Program-made: the position numbers and the translations under genes
Part shown: positions 1 through 5,563 of the stretch, piece after piece
Layout of the letters: every line of letters begins with the position of its first letter
How positions within the stretch are numbered: the stretch's first letter is position 1
Notes under the pieces: model-generated
The model's input: only the letters and a program-made list of their open reading frames with translations
Database searches by the model: none
What the model was told of the DNA's origin: nothing
Source of the DNA: Fidelibacterota bacterium
Lineage (GTDB): Bacteria; Fidelibacterota; Fidelibacteria; Fidelibacterales; Fidelibacteraceae
Length of the DNA: 7,685 nt
Assembly: GCA_030629925.1 (NCBI GenBank)
Contig: DAOVOB010000043.1
Coordinates: 1-7,685 of the forward strand
Direction: 5' to 3'

Positions 1-1242
1 GATCTAAATCCCACGGATATTATGATGCTTGTCTCGGAGAATGTAATAGGATTTATTACTGAATTTGGCGGCAAAACATCTCATGTAGCTATATTGGCAA
101 GGGCGATGAAGGTTCCAATGATCACCGGAGCAAAGGAAGCTCTGCAACATATCGAATCTGGTCAGACCTGTATTCTTGATGCCGATCATGGTAAAATATT
201 TGTTCAGCCAAGTCAGGAATTATTAGATGAATATGCCCGTGAGATAAGTGAGTTAGATAAACGTGATAAAGTATTTGTGGCTGCTCATGATAAAAAAGCT
301 GTCACAAAGGATGGCTACGCGTTTAAACTGGGTGCAAATATTAGTCTTCCTGTTGAAATTGCAGATGTAAAAAAGTATGGCGCCGACGGCATAGGCCTGT
401 ATAGAACTGAATATCTCTATCTTATGAAACAGCATCTTCCTGAAGAAGAAGAACTTTTTAATGAGTATCGCCAGGTTACTGAAGGTATGCAGAATAAAGA
501 AGTGGTTATCCGAACTATTGATCTGGGCGGCGACAAGATGTCTGCTCTTTGGGATCAGGATATTCGTTTTGAATCAAACCCCTTTATGGGTTATAGGGCG
601 ATTAGGATATGTTTGGACGAACCCGCGGTTTTCATAACTCAACTAAGAGCTATCCTGAGATCTTCGGCATTTGGGAAAGCATCAATATTAATTCCAATGA
701 TCACGCATGTTGAACAGTTGACGGAAAGCTTGAAAATTATAGAAAATGTTAAACGAACACTTGATAAAGAAAAGATTCCCTATGATAAGTCTATTAAAAT
801 AGGGATGATGATAGAAACACCTTCTGCAGTTATGAACATTGAAAATTTTGTTGATAAAATTGATTTTATATCAATTGGGACAAATGATCTTACGCAATAT
901 GCCTTAGCCGTTGACAGAGGTAATGAACGGGTTGCAGATGTTTATAATCATTATGATCCGGCTATTATCAAAATGATCAAGAAAGTTGTCGAAGCTACGC
1001 ATCAGGCAGGTATACCCGCATATGTTTGTGGCGAAATGGCATCAGAATACCGAGCATTGGTTTTATTTACAGCTATGAAAGTGGATGGATTGAGTGTTGC
1101 ACCCAGTTATATCGGTGCAGTTAAAGATCATATCAATACATGTGAACAGAAAGATGCTGAACGACATCTAAATAAAATATTGAAAATGAGCACAAGAAAT
1201 GAGATAGTGAATTATTTAGATAATTTAAGAGGCTGTTCTTGA
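1..1242 (+). CDS. ptsI: PTS enzyme I (phosphoenolpyruvate-protein phosphotransferase), 3' part
   Basis: Enzyme I takes phosphate from phosphoenolpyruvate onto a histidine and passes it to HPr, the first cytoplasmic step of the sugar phosphotransferase system. The frame is open from base 1, so the N-terminus lies outside the window; 413 residues are visible. The phosphorylated histidine is in GGKTSHVAI (His codon 82-84). The PEP-binding TIM barrel follows, with GADGIGLYRTEY, RTIDLGGDKM, NPFMGYRAIRI, QLRAILRSSAFGK and GTNDLTQYALAVDR, and the catalytic cysteine in YVCGEMASE (Cys codon 1027-1029). Aligned on the histidine with the E. coli enzyme (about 575 residues, His189), roughly 160 residues are missing, mainly the HPr-binding part. 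A PtsP-type protein with an N-terminal GAF domain cannot be excluded. No HPr or EII gene is visible. The stop codon lies inside the 3' end of convergent rnc. Confidence 0.95.
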   Translation, partial: DLNPTDIMMLVSENVIGFITEFGGKTSHVAILARAMKVPMITGAKEALQHIESGQTCILDADHGKIFVQPSQELLDEYAREISELDKRDKVFVAAHDKKAVTKDGYAFKLGANISLPVEIADVKKYGADGIGLYRTEYLYLMKQHLPEEEELFNEYRQVTEGMQNKEVVIRTIDLGGDKMSALWDQDIRFESNPFMGYRAIRICLDEPAVFITQLRAILRSSAFGKASILIPMITHVEQLTESLKIIENVKRTLDKEKIPYDKSIKIGMMIETPSAVMNIENFVDKIDFISIGTNDLTQYALAVDRGNERVADVYNHYDPAIIKMIKKVVEATHQAGIPAYVCGEMASEYRALVLFTAMKVDGLSVAPSYIGAVKDHINTCEQKDAERHLNKILKMSTRNEIVNYLDNLRGCS

Positions 1243-1994
1243 TCTGAATCAGCTAAAGTTGTTAATGCTTGACGAGCTGCCCTTTGACTGGCAGCTTTTT
1301 TTGTTGTACCTGAACCCGTTCCATACCAATTGTTACCAACCATAACAGATATCTCAAAGTATTTTCCGTGTGCGGGACCTTCTTCGTGAGTTGTTACGAA
1401 TTTGGGCATATCCATACCACGCTGTTGGCAGTATTCAAGCAATTTTCCTTTGTAATTCTGTATTTCAGCGGCCGGTAGAAGACGTTTGTGTTTCGACAGG
1501 AGTGTTTGATAAGTAAAATCATAAGCCGCTTTAAAACCACCGTCAAGGTATAATGATCCAATGAATGATTCGTATATATCACATAAAATTGAGGAAGAAT
1601 TTCTAAGGTTATCGTTTTCTCCACTTTTACCCAAAAGAAGGAATTGACCAAAATGTAATCCTCTGGCAATAGAAGCCAAAGTAGTACGGTTTACCAGTTT
1701 TGCTCTCATTTGTGTTAATTCACCTTCTTTTGCATTGGCGAATTGTTCAAATAAAAAGTGTGTAACGATCATTTCGATAACTGCGTCTCCAAGAAATTCC
1801 AATCGTTCATAGGAATCAACCTTGGTTTGAGTTTCATAATCAATAGCGGAAGTGTGTGTGAAGGCTTGTTTTAAAAGATCTTCATCATCAAAATTATAAG
1901 CATAAACGCCGTAAACCTTCTTCGCAAGCTTATGGGGCTTGTTCGGGAAGAAGGAGAAATATACAGACTTAATTTTATTAAGGATATTTACCAT
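1212..1994 (-). CDS. rnc: Ribonuclease III
   Basis: RNase III cuts double-stranded RNA, matures rRNA precursors and processes some mRNAs. The 260-residue protein has the catalytic RNase III domain (about 25-170) with the signature ERLEFLGDAV at 63-72. Glu66 and Asp70, with Asp139 and Glu142 in CDIYESFIG, match the four metal-binding residues of the E. coli enzyme. A C-terminal dsRNA-binding domain runs from about 178 to 247, ending in the conserved KKAASQRAA helix. An N-terminal extension of about 25 residues precedes the catalytic core, making it longer than the E. coli protein (226). The ATG at 1992-1994 has no clear Shine-Dalgarno before it, unlike several neighbours. It lies 69 bases after rpmF and probably shares its transcript, with a hairpin in between. 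Its last ten codons overlap the end of convergent ptsI. No convincing terminator for rnc was found. Confidence 0.96.
   Translation of the reverse strand: MVNILNKIKSVYFSFFPNKPHKLAKKVYGVYAYNFDDEDLLKQAFTHTSAIDYETQTKVDSYERLEFLGDAVIEMIVTHFLFEQFANAKEGELTQMRAKLVNRTTLASIARGLHFGQFLLLGKSGENDNLRNSSSILCDIYESFIGSLYLDGGFKAAYDFTYQTLLSKHKRLLPAAEIQNYKGKLLEYCQQRGMDMPKFVTTHEEGPAHGKYFEISVMVGNNWYGTGSGTTKKAASQRAARQALTTLADSDQEQPLKLSK
1275..1302 (+). terminator. Intrinsic terminator of ptsI, embedded in rnc
   Basis: A perfect 7-bp stem, AGCTGCC (1275-1281) with GGCAGCT (1290-1296), encloses an 8-base loop and is followed by six T residues (1297-1302). This is a textbook intrinsic terminator for + strand transcription, 32 bases past the ptsI stop. 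It lies wholly within the coding sequence of rnc on the other strand. On the - strand the T run reads as A before the hairpin, so it would not stop rnc transcription. Confidence 0.8.
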
Positions 1995-2011
1995 AATAAA
2001 ATACTGCAGGT

Positions 2012-2047
2012 AAAATATAAGAACGAATTTACACGTCCTTATAGTTT
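2012..2047 (-). promoter_or_regulatory. Hairpin in the rpmF-rnc gap (rnc leader or attenuator)
   Basis: Read on the - strand, TATAAGGACG (2043-2034) pairs with CGTTCTTATA (2025-2016) across an 8-base loop: ten pairs with one G-U wobble. After one mismatch, three more A-T pairs extend it to 2047/2012. Four T residues follow the core stem. It could be a weak terminator or attenuator after rpmF, or a structured rnc leader cut by RNase III itself, as known for E. coli rnc. The sequence does not decide between these. Confidence 0.5.
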
Positions 2048-2063
2048 AACTGCGGATATTAAA

Positions 2064-2246
2064 TTAATTTTCTTTTGGTGTAATAACCGGTCGATTTTTA
2101 TAATAACCGCAATGCTGACATACATGATGAGGCATTTTCGGTTGTCCACAATGTTCACAGGTTGAGACTGTTGATGCTTTGTATGTATAGTGAGTTCTAC
2201 GTTTAGCACCACGTGTGTGTGACAGTCTTCGTTTTGGGTTGGCCAT
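2064..2246 (-). CDS. rpmF: 50S ribosomal protein L32
   Basis: This is the small zinc-ribbon protein L32 of the large ribosomal subunit. The 60-residue length is typical. The N-terminus MANPKRRLSHTRGAKRR is the family hallmark: basic, and threaded into rRNA. Four cysteines in two pairs (Cys30 and Cys33 in CEHC, Cys43 and Cys46 in CQHC) form the intact zinc-binding version rather than the cysteine-free paralogue some bacteria use under zinc starvation. The ATG at 2244-2246 shares one base with the TAA stop of yceD, and its GGAGG site lies within the last codons of yceD. The two genes are therefore translationally coupled. The yceD-rpmF pair is conserved across most bacteria. Downstream, rnc follows after 69 bases, without the fatty-acid synthesis genes often found there. 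Confidence 0.97.
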   Translation of the reverse strand: MANPKRRLSHTRGAKRRTHYTYKASTVSTCEHCGQPKMPHHVCQHCGYYKNRPVITPKEN

Positions 2247-2749
2247 TATTCCTCCGCACTTTCAAGCGTTTTCTTCAGTTCTTTTAAAGAATCCCATCTG
2301 GGATCAATTCTATCTTTGCTACAGGTACAAGCATGATGATTAAGGTTTTCTCCACAAGAAGCACACATGCCCTTGCAAGTATCTGAACAGACTTTTTTAA
2401 AAGGTATGTTCAACATGATCGTGTCATACACATAAGGCTTGAGGTCTATCTCTACCTCTTGAGGAGGGAGAAACATGATGTGATCATCTTTATCAACTTC
2501 TTCTTCGGAAGTATAAATTACTTCAAAGTTATAATTGATAGTCTTTTCAAATAATTCAAGACATCGGTCACAATTCAGATTCAATTTTATTAAGATATTG
2601 CCTGCGAAAGTATAGCTTTCTGCAGACTGATAAACCGAAACATGGACGGATATATTATCAGCCAGTTCGGGGATATCGAATTCATCCTTATTACCCGTAA
2701 AATCAAAGAGCGTTTTATCAACAGAAATTTGTGATAGCAAAATTTTCAT
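2246..2749 (-). CDS. yceD: YceD/DUF177 family 23S rRNA accumulation protein
   Basis: DUF177 proteins are nearly universal in bacteria and are encoded with L32. A plant homologue is reported to be needed for 23S rRNA accumulation, so a role in large-subunit assembly is likely, though the mechanism is unknown. The call rests on the conserved cysteine pattern, Cys60 and Cys63 in NCDRCLE, then Cys121, Cys125, Cys129 and Cys132 in VCSDTCKGMCASCGENLN. The family ending DPRWDSLKELK is at 149-159. Two extra cysteines (141, 143) complete a metal-site-like cluster. I start it at the ATG 2747-2749 (167 residues, MKILLSQIS). A TTG three codons upstream is open, but it falls on the proposed -10 element and has no ribosome site. 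The stop overlaps the start of rpmF by one base, and the promoter appears to lie directly upstream. Confidence 0.92.
   Translation of the reverse strand: MKILLSQISVDKTLFDFTGNKDEFDIPELADNISVHVSVYQSAESYTFAGNILIKLNLNCDRCLELFEKTINYNFEVIYTSEEEVDKDDHIMFLPPQEVEIDLKPYVYDTIMLNIPFKKVCSDTCKGMCASCGENLNHHACTCSKDRIDPRWDSLKELKKTLESAEE
2251..2255 (-). promoter_or_regulatory. Ribosome binding site of rpmF inside yceD
   Basis: GGAGG on the - strand, four bases before the rpmF ATG. It is made from the penultimate codons of yceD (GCG GAG GAA TAA). Termination on yceD thus places the ribosome on the rpmF start, which indicates translational coupling. Confidence 0.8.
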
Positions 2750-2757
2750 AGCCTGCA

Positions 2758-2786
2758 AAGATATGATAGAAAATACTTTTAGTCAA
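2758..2786 (-). promoter_or_regulatory. Putative promoter of yceD-rpmF(-rnc)
   Basis: On the - strand TTGACT (2786-2781) and TATCTT (2763-2758) are separated by 17 bases, an acceptable sigma-70 pair. The same place reads TATCTTTG, an exact fit to the Bacteroidetes-type -7 element TAnnTTTG, with TTG 20 bases upstream. Transcription would start near 2751, almost at the ATG, giving a leaderless or very short-leader mRNA. An inverted repeat GTCAA-N5-TTGAC (2782-2796) overlaps the -35 and could be an operator. Confidence 0.5.
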
Positions 2787-2808
2787 GTGTTTTGACGTAG
2801 AAAATTAG

Positions 2809-2823
2809 AGTATATTAAATACT
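2809..2823 (-). terminator. Weak AT-rich hairpin after the SPOR lipoprotein gene
   Basis: AGTAT and ATACT form a 5-bp stem with a 5-base loop, ten bases after the stop codon, followed on the - strand by CTAATTTT. The stem is short and has only one G-C pair. It may be a poor terminator or chance in AT-rich DNA. Confidence 0.25.
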
Positions 2824-2832
2824 TGATTTAGA

Positions 2833-3714
2833 CTATTTGATCTTGTCAATCCAAGGCTCAAAATCAGTCTCATAAAGCATTTTTAAACGATAAGCTTTGG
2901 CTTCATCGTAGGTTGTAAAATGACCTACACGAATACGATATCGCATAAGACCTTCAACTTCCGCTTTTTGAATAAATGAGTCATAACCTTCAGCGATCAA
3001 CTTGTCTTTAAGTTCAATGGCATAAGCTTCAACAGTTGAGCTTGAAACTTGTAGAGTATATTTTGCATTTGTTTTGACTTTGATTGTAGCAACTGTGGCT
3101 GAGCTTACAACTTCTTCACCTTTCATAACAACCGGCTCTTTTGTTTCTTCAATAACTTCTGTTACGGATTCAGTTGAATAGGCCGGTTCTTGTTCTATCT
3201 CTTCAAAATTTTGTCCCGGTTTGGGCGCTTTCTGCCATTCATTGGGTGTCTTGGTGACGGTAGTCTTTGTAAGTATGATTTTTTCAGTCACAACAGGTAT
3301 TTCAATAATTTTGGGAGCCCGAGGAGTAGTCTTTACAGTTTTCACCGTTTTCACTGGTTTTTTTTCTTCAATATTAACCAGATAATTCGGTTGGCGATCT
3401 GCTGTATAAATAAAATTCTTATGAAGAACGCTTCCTTCATTATTGATCATCGTTAAACGAACGATGTATCTTCCGGGCACGTCCGGAATAAATGTTACGT
3501 TCGGGTGATAGTTGGATGGAATGAAATCTCGCGGATCAAGTCTTGAAGTTGGGGGCTTGGTGTCGAAGGACCATTGGTATTTGAGAATATTTGAGGGGCG
3601 ATTATAATTTTCAATATCTACGGTATCGCCTACCAATACACCCTGATTGCCGGAACATCCTATTATCATGAAAAAAGCTAACACTGCCAGCATAAGCTTA
3701 ATGGATTTGTTCAT
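2833..3714 (-). CDS. SPOR-domain lipoprotein with an N-terminal PKD-like domain
   Basis: A probable envelope lipoprotein that binds peptidoglycan. Residues 1-19 are a signal peptide with a hydrophobic core (LMLAVLAFFM) and lipobox MIIGC, so Cys20 would be lipidated. Residues about 25-105 look like an Ig/PKD-type beta sandwich, with YQWSFDTKPP and PDVPGRYIVRLTMINNEG typical of such folds. A Lys/Thr/Val/Glu-rich linker with repeated KTV follows to about 215. Residues 219-293 are a SPOR domain (YTLQVSSSTVEAYAIELKDKL, RYRIRVGHFTTYDEAKAY), which in known proteins binds glycan strands lacking stem peptides, often at the division septum. The start is the ATG at 3712-3714, five bases after GGAGG; an upstream TTG is inside that site. 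It lies 41 bases after ndk, with a TATAAT between. A division or cell-wall role is inferred from the domains only; no gene name is justified. Confidence 0.85.
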   Translation of the reverse strand: MNKSIKLMLAVLAFFMIIGCSGNQGVLVGDTVDIENYNRPSNILKYQWSFDTKPPTSRLDPRDFIPSNYHPNVTFIPDVPGRYIVRLTMINNEGSVLHKNFIYTADRQPNYLVNIEEKKPVKTVKTVKTTPRAPKIIEIPVVTEKIILTKTTVTKTPNEWQKAPKPGQNFEEIEQEPAYSTESVTEVIEETKEPVVMKGEEVVSSATVATIKVKTNAKYTLQVSSSTVEAYAIELKDKLIAEGYDSFIQKAEVEGLMRYRIRVGHFTTYDEAKAYRLKMLYETDFEPWIDKIK

Positions 3715-3719
3715 AAGAA

Positions 3720-3724
3720 CCTCC
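3720..3724 (-). promoter_or_regulatory. Ribosome binding site that fixes the lipoprotein start
   Basis: GGAGG on the - strand, with a 5-base spacer (TTCTT) before the ATG at 3714. It overlaps the alternative TTG start at 3724-3726, which is therefore very unlikely to be used. The lipoprotein is 293 residues, not 297. Confidence 0.8.
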
Positions 3725-3755
3725 AATTATACATTAGTAAAGTAATTTCATGTTT

Positions 3756-4154
3756 TTAAAAGAAAAAGGCAATCTCTTTTTTCGCATTCTCGGGACTATC
3801 TGAGCCATGAACGGCATTACGACGTGTCGTTTCGGCATATTTATGCCTCAAGGTTCCAGAAGCCGCTACTTCGGGATCAGTTTTCCCCATTAATGTCCTG
3901 TAATCCATAATTGCATTTTCTTTTTCCAGGTGTAAGGCAATAATAGAACCGCTGGTCATAAATGCGACCAGCGGTTCGTAAAAGTCTTTCCCTTTGTGAA
4001 CTTCATAAAATGCTTTTGCCTGATCTTGTGATAGGTGAAGCATTTTCATTGCCTTGATCTCAAATCCGGCATCCAGTATGTCGTGAATAATTAAGCCCTG
4101 AAAGCGTTTTGAGATAGCATCAGGTTTTATCAAAGCAAGTGTCTGTTCTTTCAT
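3756..4154 (-). CDS. ndk: Nucleoside diphosphate kinase
   Basis: This enzyme moves the gamma phosphate from ATP to other nucleoside diphosphates through a phosphohistidine, balancing NTP and dNTP pools in the cytoplasm. The 132-residue protein opens with TLALIKPDAI, whose Lys10 belongs to the nucleotide site. The active-site motif NAVHGSDS carries His116. YRTLMGKTDP and the ending EIAFFF are also family hallmarks. The tail stops right after FFF, so it is about ten residues shorter than the E. coli enzyme (143) and lacks its C-terminal extension, a known variation. The ATG follows the stop of the COG2403 gene by 6 bases with only a weak AGGT site, which suggests co-transcription and perhaps translational coupling. 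A perfect 12-bp inverted repeat lies in the middle of the gene. Confidence 0.96.
   Translation of the reverse strand: MKEQTLALIKPDAISKRFQGLIIHDILDAGFEIKAMKMLHLSQDQAKAFYEVHKGKDFYEPLVAFMTSGSIIALHLEKENAIMDYRTLMGKTDPEVAASGTLRHKYAETTRRNAVHGSDSPENAKKEIAFFF
3946..3977 (-). repeat. Perfect 12-bp inverted repeat inside ndk
   Basis: GAACCGCTGGTC (3946-3957) and GACCAGCGGTTC (3966-3977) are exact reverse complements around an 8-base spacer, with 8 of 12 pairs G-C. It encodes EPLVAFMTSGS of ndk. No T run follows on either strand, so it is not an intrinsic terminator. In the ndk mRNA it would form a stable stem-loop. Confidence 0.75.
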
Positions 4155-4160
4155 GGTGAC

Positions 4161-5489
4161 CTATTTTTTAATGTTGGGGATCTTTTCGTTCAAAATGACT
4201 TTCAGATCCGGTTGGCCGATTTCCTGAAGATCATAAGTAACCCTAACTGTAGGTTTCTTGATCTTGATCACACGACGCAGATCAATGGGTGTACCAATGA
4301 TCACTGCATCACATTCAGTGTTTTCAATTGTTTTTTCAAGATCTTTCATTTGTTGTTCACCATATCCCATGGCGGGCAACAATACGCCGATCTCCGGGTA
4401 TTTTTTGAAAGTATCTGTAATACTGCCTACTGTGTAGGGGCGAGGGTCTACAATATCTTTCGCACCGAATTTGACAGCGGCTACCATACCGGCACCGTAT
4501 TCCATTTCACCGTGGGTCAATGTTGGTCCATCCTCAATCACGAGGACTTTTTTACCGTAAATAATGCTGGGATCTTCAACAGTGATCGGAGATGCAGCAT
4601 CAACGATAAGCGCATTCGGATTGGCTTCACGTATACTTTGGCGAACCATTTCAATGTTGTCATTGTCTGCCGTATCAATCTTGTTGATCACAACAATGTC
4701 AGCCATTCTAAGGTTGGTTTCACCGGGATAGTAGTTGACTTCATGACCGGGTCGATGAGGGTCGACAACGGTTATAATGATATCGGCATCATAAAATGAC
4801 GTATCATTATTTCCACCGTCCCAAAGGATCACATCAGCTTCTTTTTCCGCTTCGCGCAGAATAGCTTCATAATCCACACCGGCATAGATCACAGATCCCA
4901 TTGCAATGTGGGGTTCATACTCTTCCATCTCTTCAATGGTACATTGATGCTTCTTTAAATCATCAATACAGCCAAAGCGTTGAACTGCTTGTTCGGCTAA
5001 GTTGCCATAAGGCATGGGGTGACGAATTGAGACTACTTTGAGTCCCATGTCCTTGAGAATGTTAACCACACGTCGTGTGGTTTGAGATTTGCCGCATCCG
5101 GTTCGAATTGCATTAATAGCGATAACGGGTTTAGTCGATTTGACCATCGTCCGTTTTCCGCCCATCATGATGAAATCAGCGCCACAAGCATTTACTAATG
5201 CTGCTTTATGCATAACTACTTCGTGAGGAACGTCGCTATATGAAAACACAACCTGATCGACATCATGTTCATTGATGAGTTCCGGCAGTTCAGATTCATC
5301 CACGATCTTGATACCTTCGGGGTAGAGGTCACCCGCAAGGACAGCCGGATATTTCCGTCCGTCGATATCGGGGATCTGTGTTGCAGTGAATGCAACGACA
5401 TTAAAGTCCTCGTTACCTCTGAAAAAGGTATTAAAGTTGTGAAAATCTCTTCCTGCGGCACCCATAATGATGACGTTAGTTTGTTTCAT
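4161..5489 (-). CDS. COG2403 P-loop protein, cyclic 2,3-diphosphoglycerate synthetase-like
   Basis: The 442-residue protein resembles COG2403 (predicted GTPase), to which the cyclic 2,3-diphosphoglycerate synthetase of methanogenic archaea is related. That enzyme uses ATP to close 2,3-bisphosphoglycerate into a cyclic anhydride, a thermoprotectant and phosphate store. Residues 1-120 look like a Rossmann-type domain (VIIMGAAGRDFHNFN near the start). A P-loop domain follows, with Walker A RTGCGKSQTT at 129-138, a Walker B-like VILWDGGNND at 220-229 and NKID at 269-272. A conserved-looking DPHRPGHE stretch is at 243-250. No signal or membrane segment is seen. The length fits the family (the Methanothermus enzyme is about 460). 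The start has AGGAGG five bases upstream. It probably forms an operon with ndk, 6 bases downstream. The bacterial function is not established; the substrate is inferred by homology only. Confidence 0.8.
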   Translation of the reverse strand: MKQTNVIIMGAAGRDFHNFNTFFRGNEDFNVVAFTATQIPDIDGRKYPAVLAGDLYPEGIKIVDESELPELINEHDVDQVVFSYSDVPHEVVMHKAALVNACGADFIMMGGKRTMVKSTKPVIAINAIRTGCGKSQTTRRVVNILKDMGLKVVSIRHPMPYGNLAEQAVQRFGCIDDLKKHQCTIEEMEEYEPHIAMGSVIYAGVDYEAILREAEKEADVILWDGGNNDTSFYDADIIITVVDPHRPGHEVNYYPGETNLRMADIVVINKIDTADNDNIEMVRQSIREANPNALIVDAASPITVEDPSIIYGKKVLVIEDGPTLTHGEMEYGAGMVAAVKFGAKDIVDPRPYTVGSITDTFKKYPEIGVLLPAMGYGEQQMKDLEKTIENTECDAVIIGTPIDLRRVIKIKKPTVRVTYDLQEIGQPDLKVILNEKIPNIKK

Positions 5490-5494
5490 ACAAA

Positions 5495-5500
5495 CCTCCT
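5495..5500 (-). promoter_or_regulatory. Strong ribosome binding site of the COG2403 gene
   Basis: AGGAGG on the - strand, five bases before the ATG at 5489. This is a full Shine-Dalgarno match, implying efficient translation. A TATAAA (5522-5527) 32 bases upstream of the ATG is a plausible -10, but no good -35 stands before it. Confidence 0.75.
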
Positions 5501-5542
5501 ATTAAGTAATTAAACGTTATCTTTATAAAACCGTAACTCGAA

Positions 5543-5563
5543 ACGCGTGACGCGTGACGCGAT
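5543..5563. repeat. GC-rich heptamer direct repeat in the lon-COG2403 gap
   Basis: ACGCGTG occurs twice head to tail (5543-5549, 5550-5556), followed by a degenerate third copy ACGCGAT (5557-5563). Each of the first two copies holds the palindrome ACGCGT. The block is much richer in CpG and GC than the AT-rich DNA around it. It lies 54-74 bases upstream of the COG2403 start, just above a possible -10 (5522-5527). It could be an operator array or a fragment of a dispersed intergenic repeat. Confidence 0.6.

Noticed and set aside
1152..1169. AGATG/CATCT hairpin as a terminator for rnc on the - strand
   Set aside because: The stem is only five pairs and is followed by TTCTGTTC rather than a T run; it lies within the ptsI coding sequence.
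2747..2758. TTG start giving yceD three extra residues
   Set aside because: It overlaps the proposed -10/-7 element, has no Shine-Dalgarno, and the ATG at 2749 gives a typical MKI-type N-terminus.
2792..2818. TTGACG with a TATATT-like element as a + strand promoter
   Set aside because: The spacing is poor (15) and no + strand gene follows; it would only run antisense to the lipoprotein gene.
3448..3466. CATCGTT/AACGATG 7-bp hairpin in the lipoprotein gene
   Set aside because: It is short, lies inside coding sequence and has no T run; hairpins of this size are expected by chance.
3726..3731. Consensus TATAAT upstream of the lipoprotein gene as its promoter
   Set aside because: No convincing -35 lies 16-18 bases upstream, and the expected start near 3719 would remove the GGAGG site from the mRNA. 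It may be chance; read-through from ndk is equally likely.
4212..4799. A 195-codon open frame on the + strand
   Set aside because: It lies antisense to the COG2403 gene, has no ribosome site and an unconvincing composition (rich in Cys, His, Phe, Asn), and matches no family I recognise. It is a shadow of the real gene.
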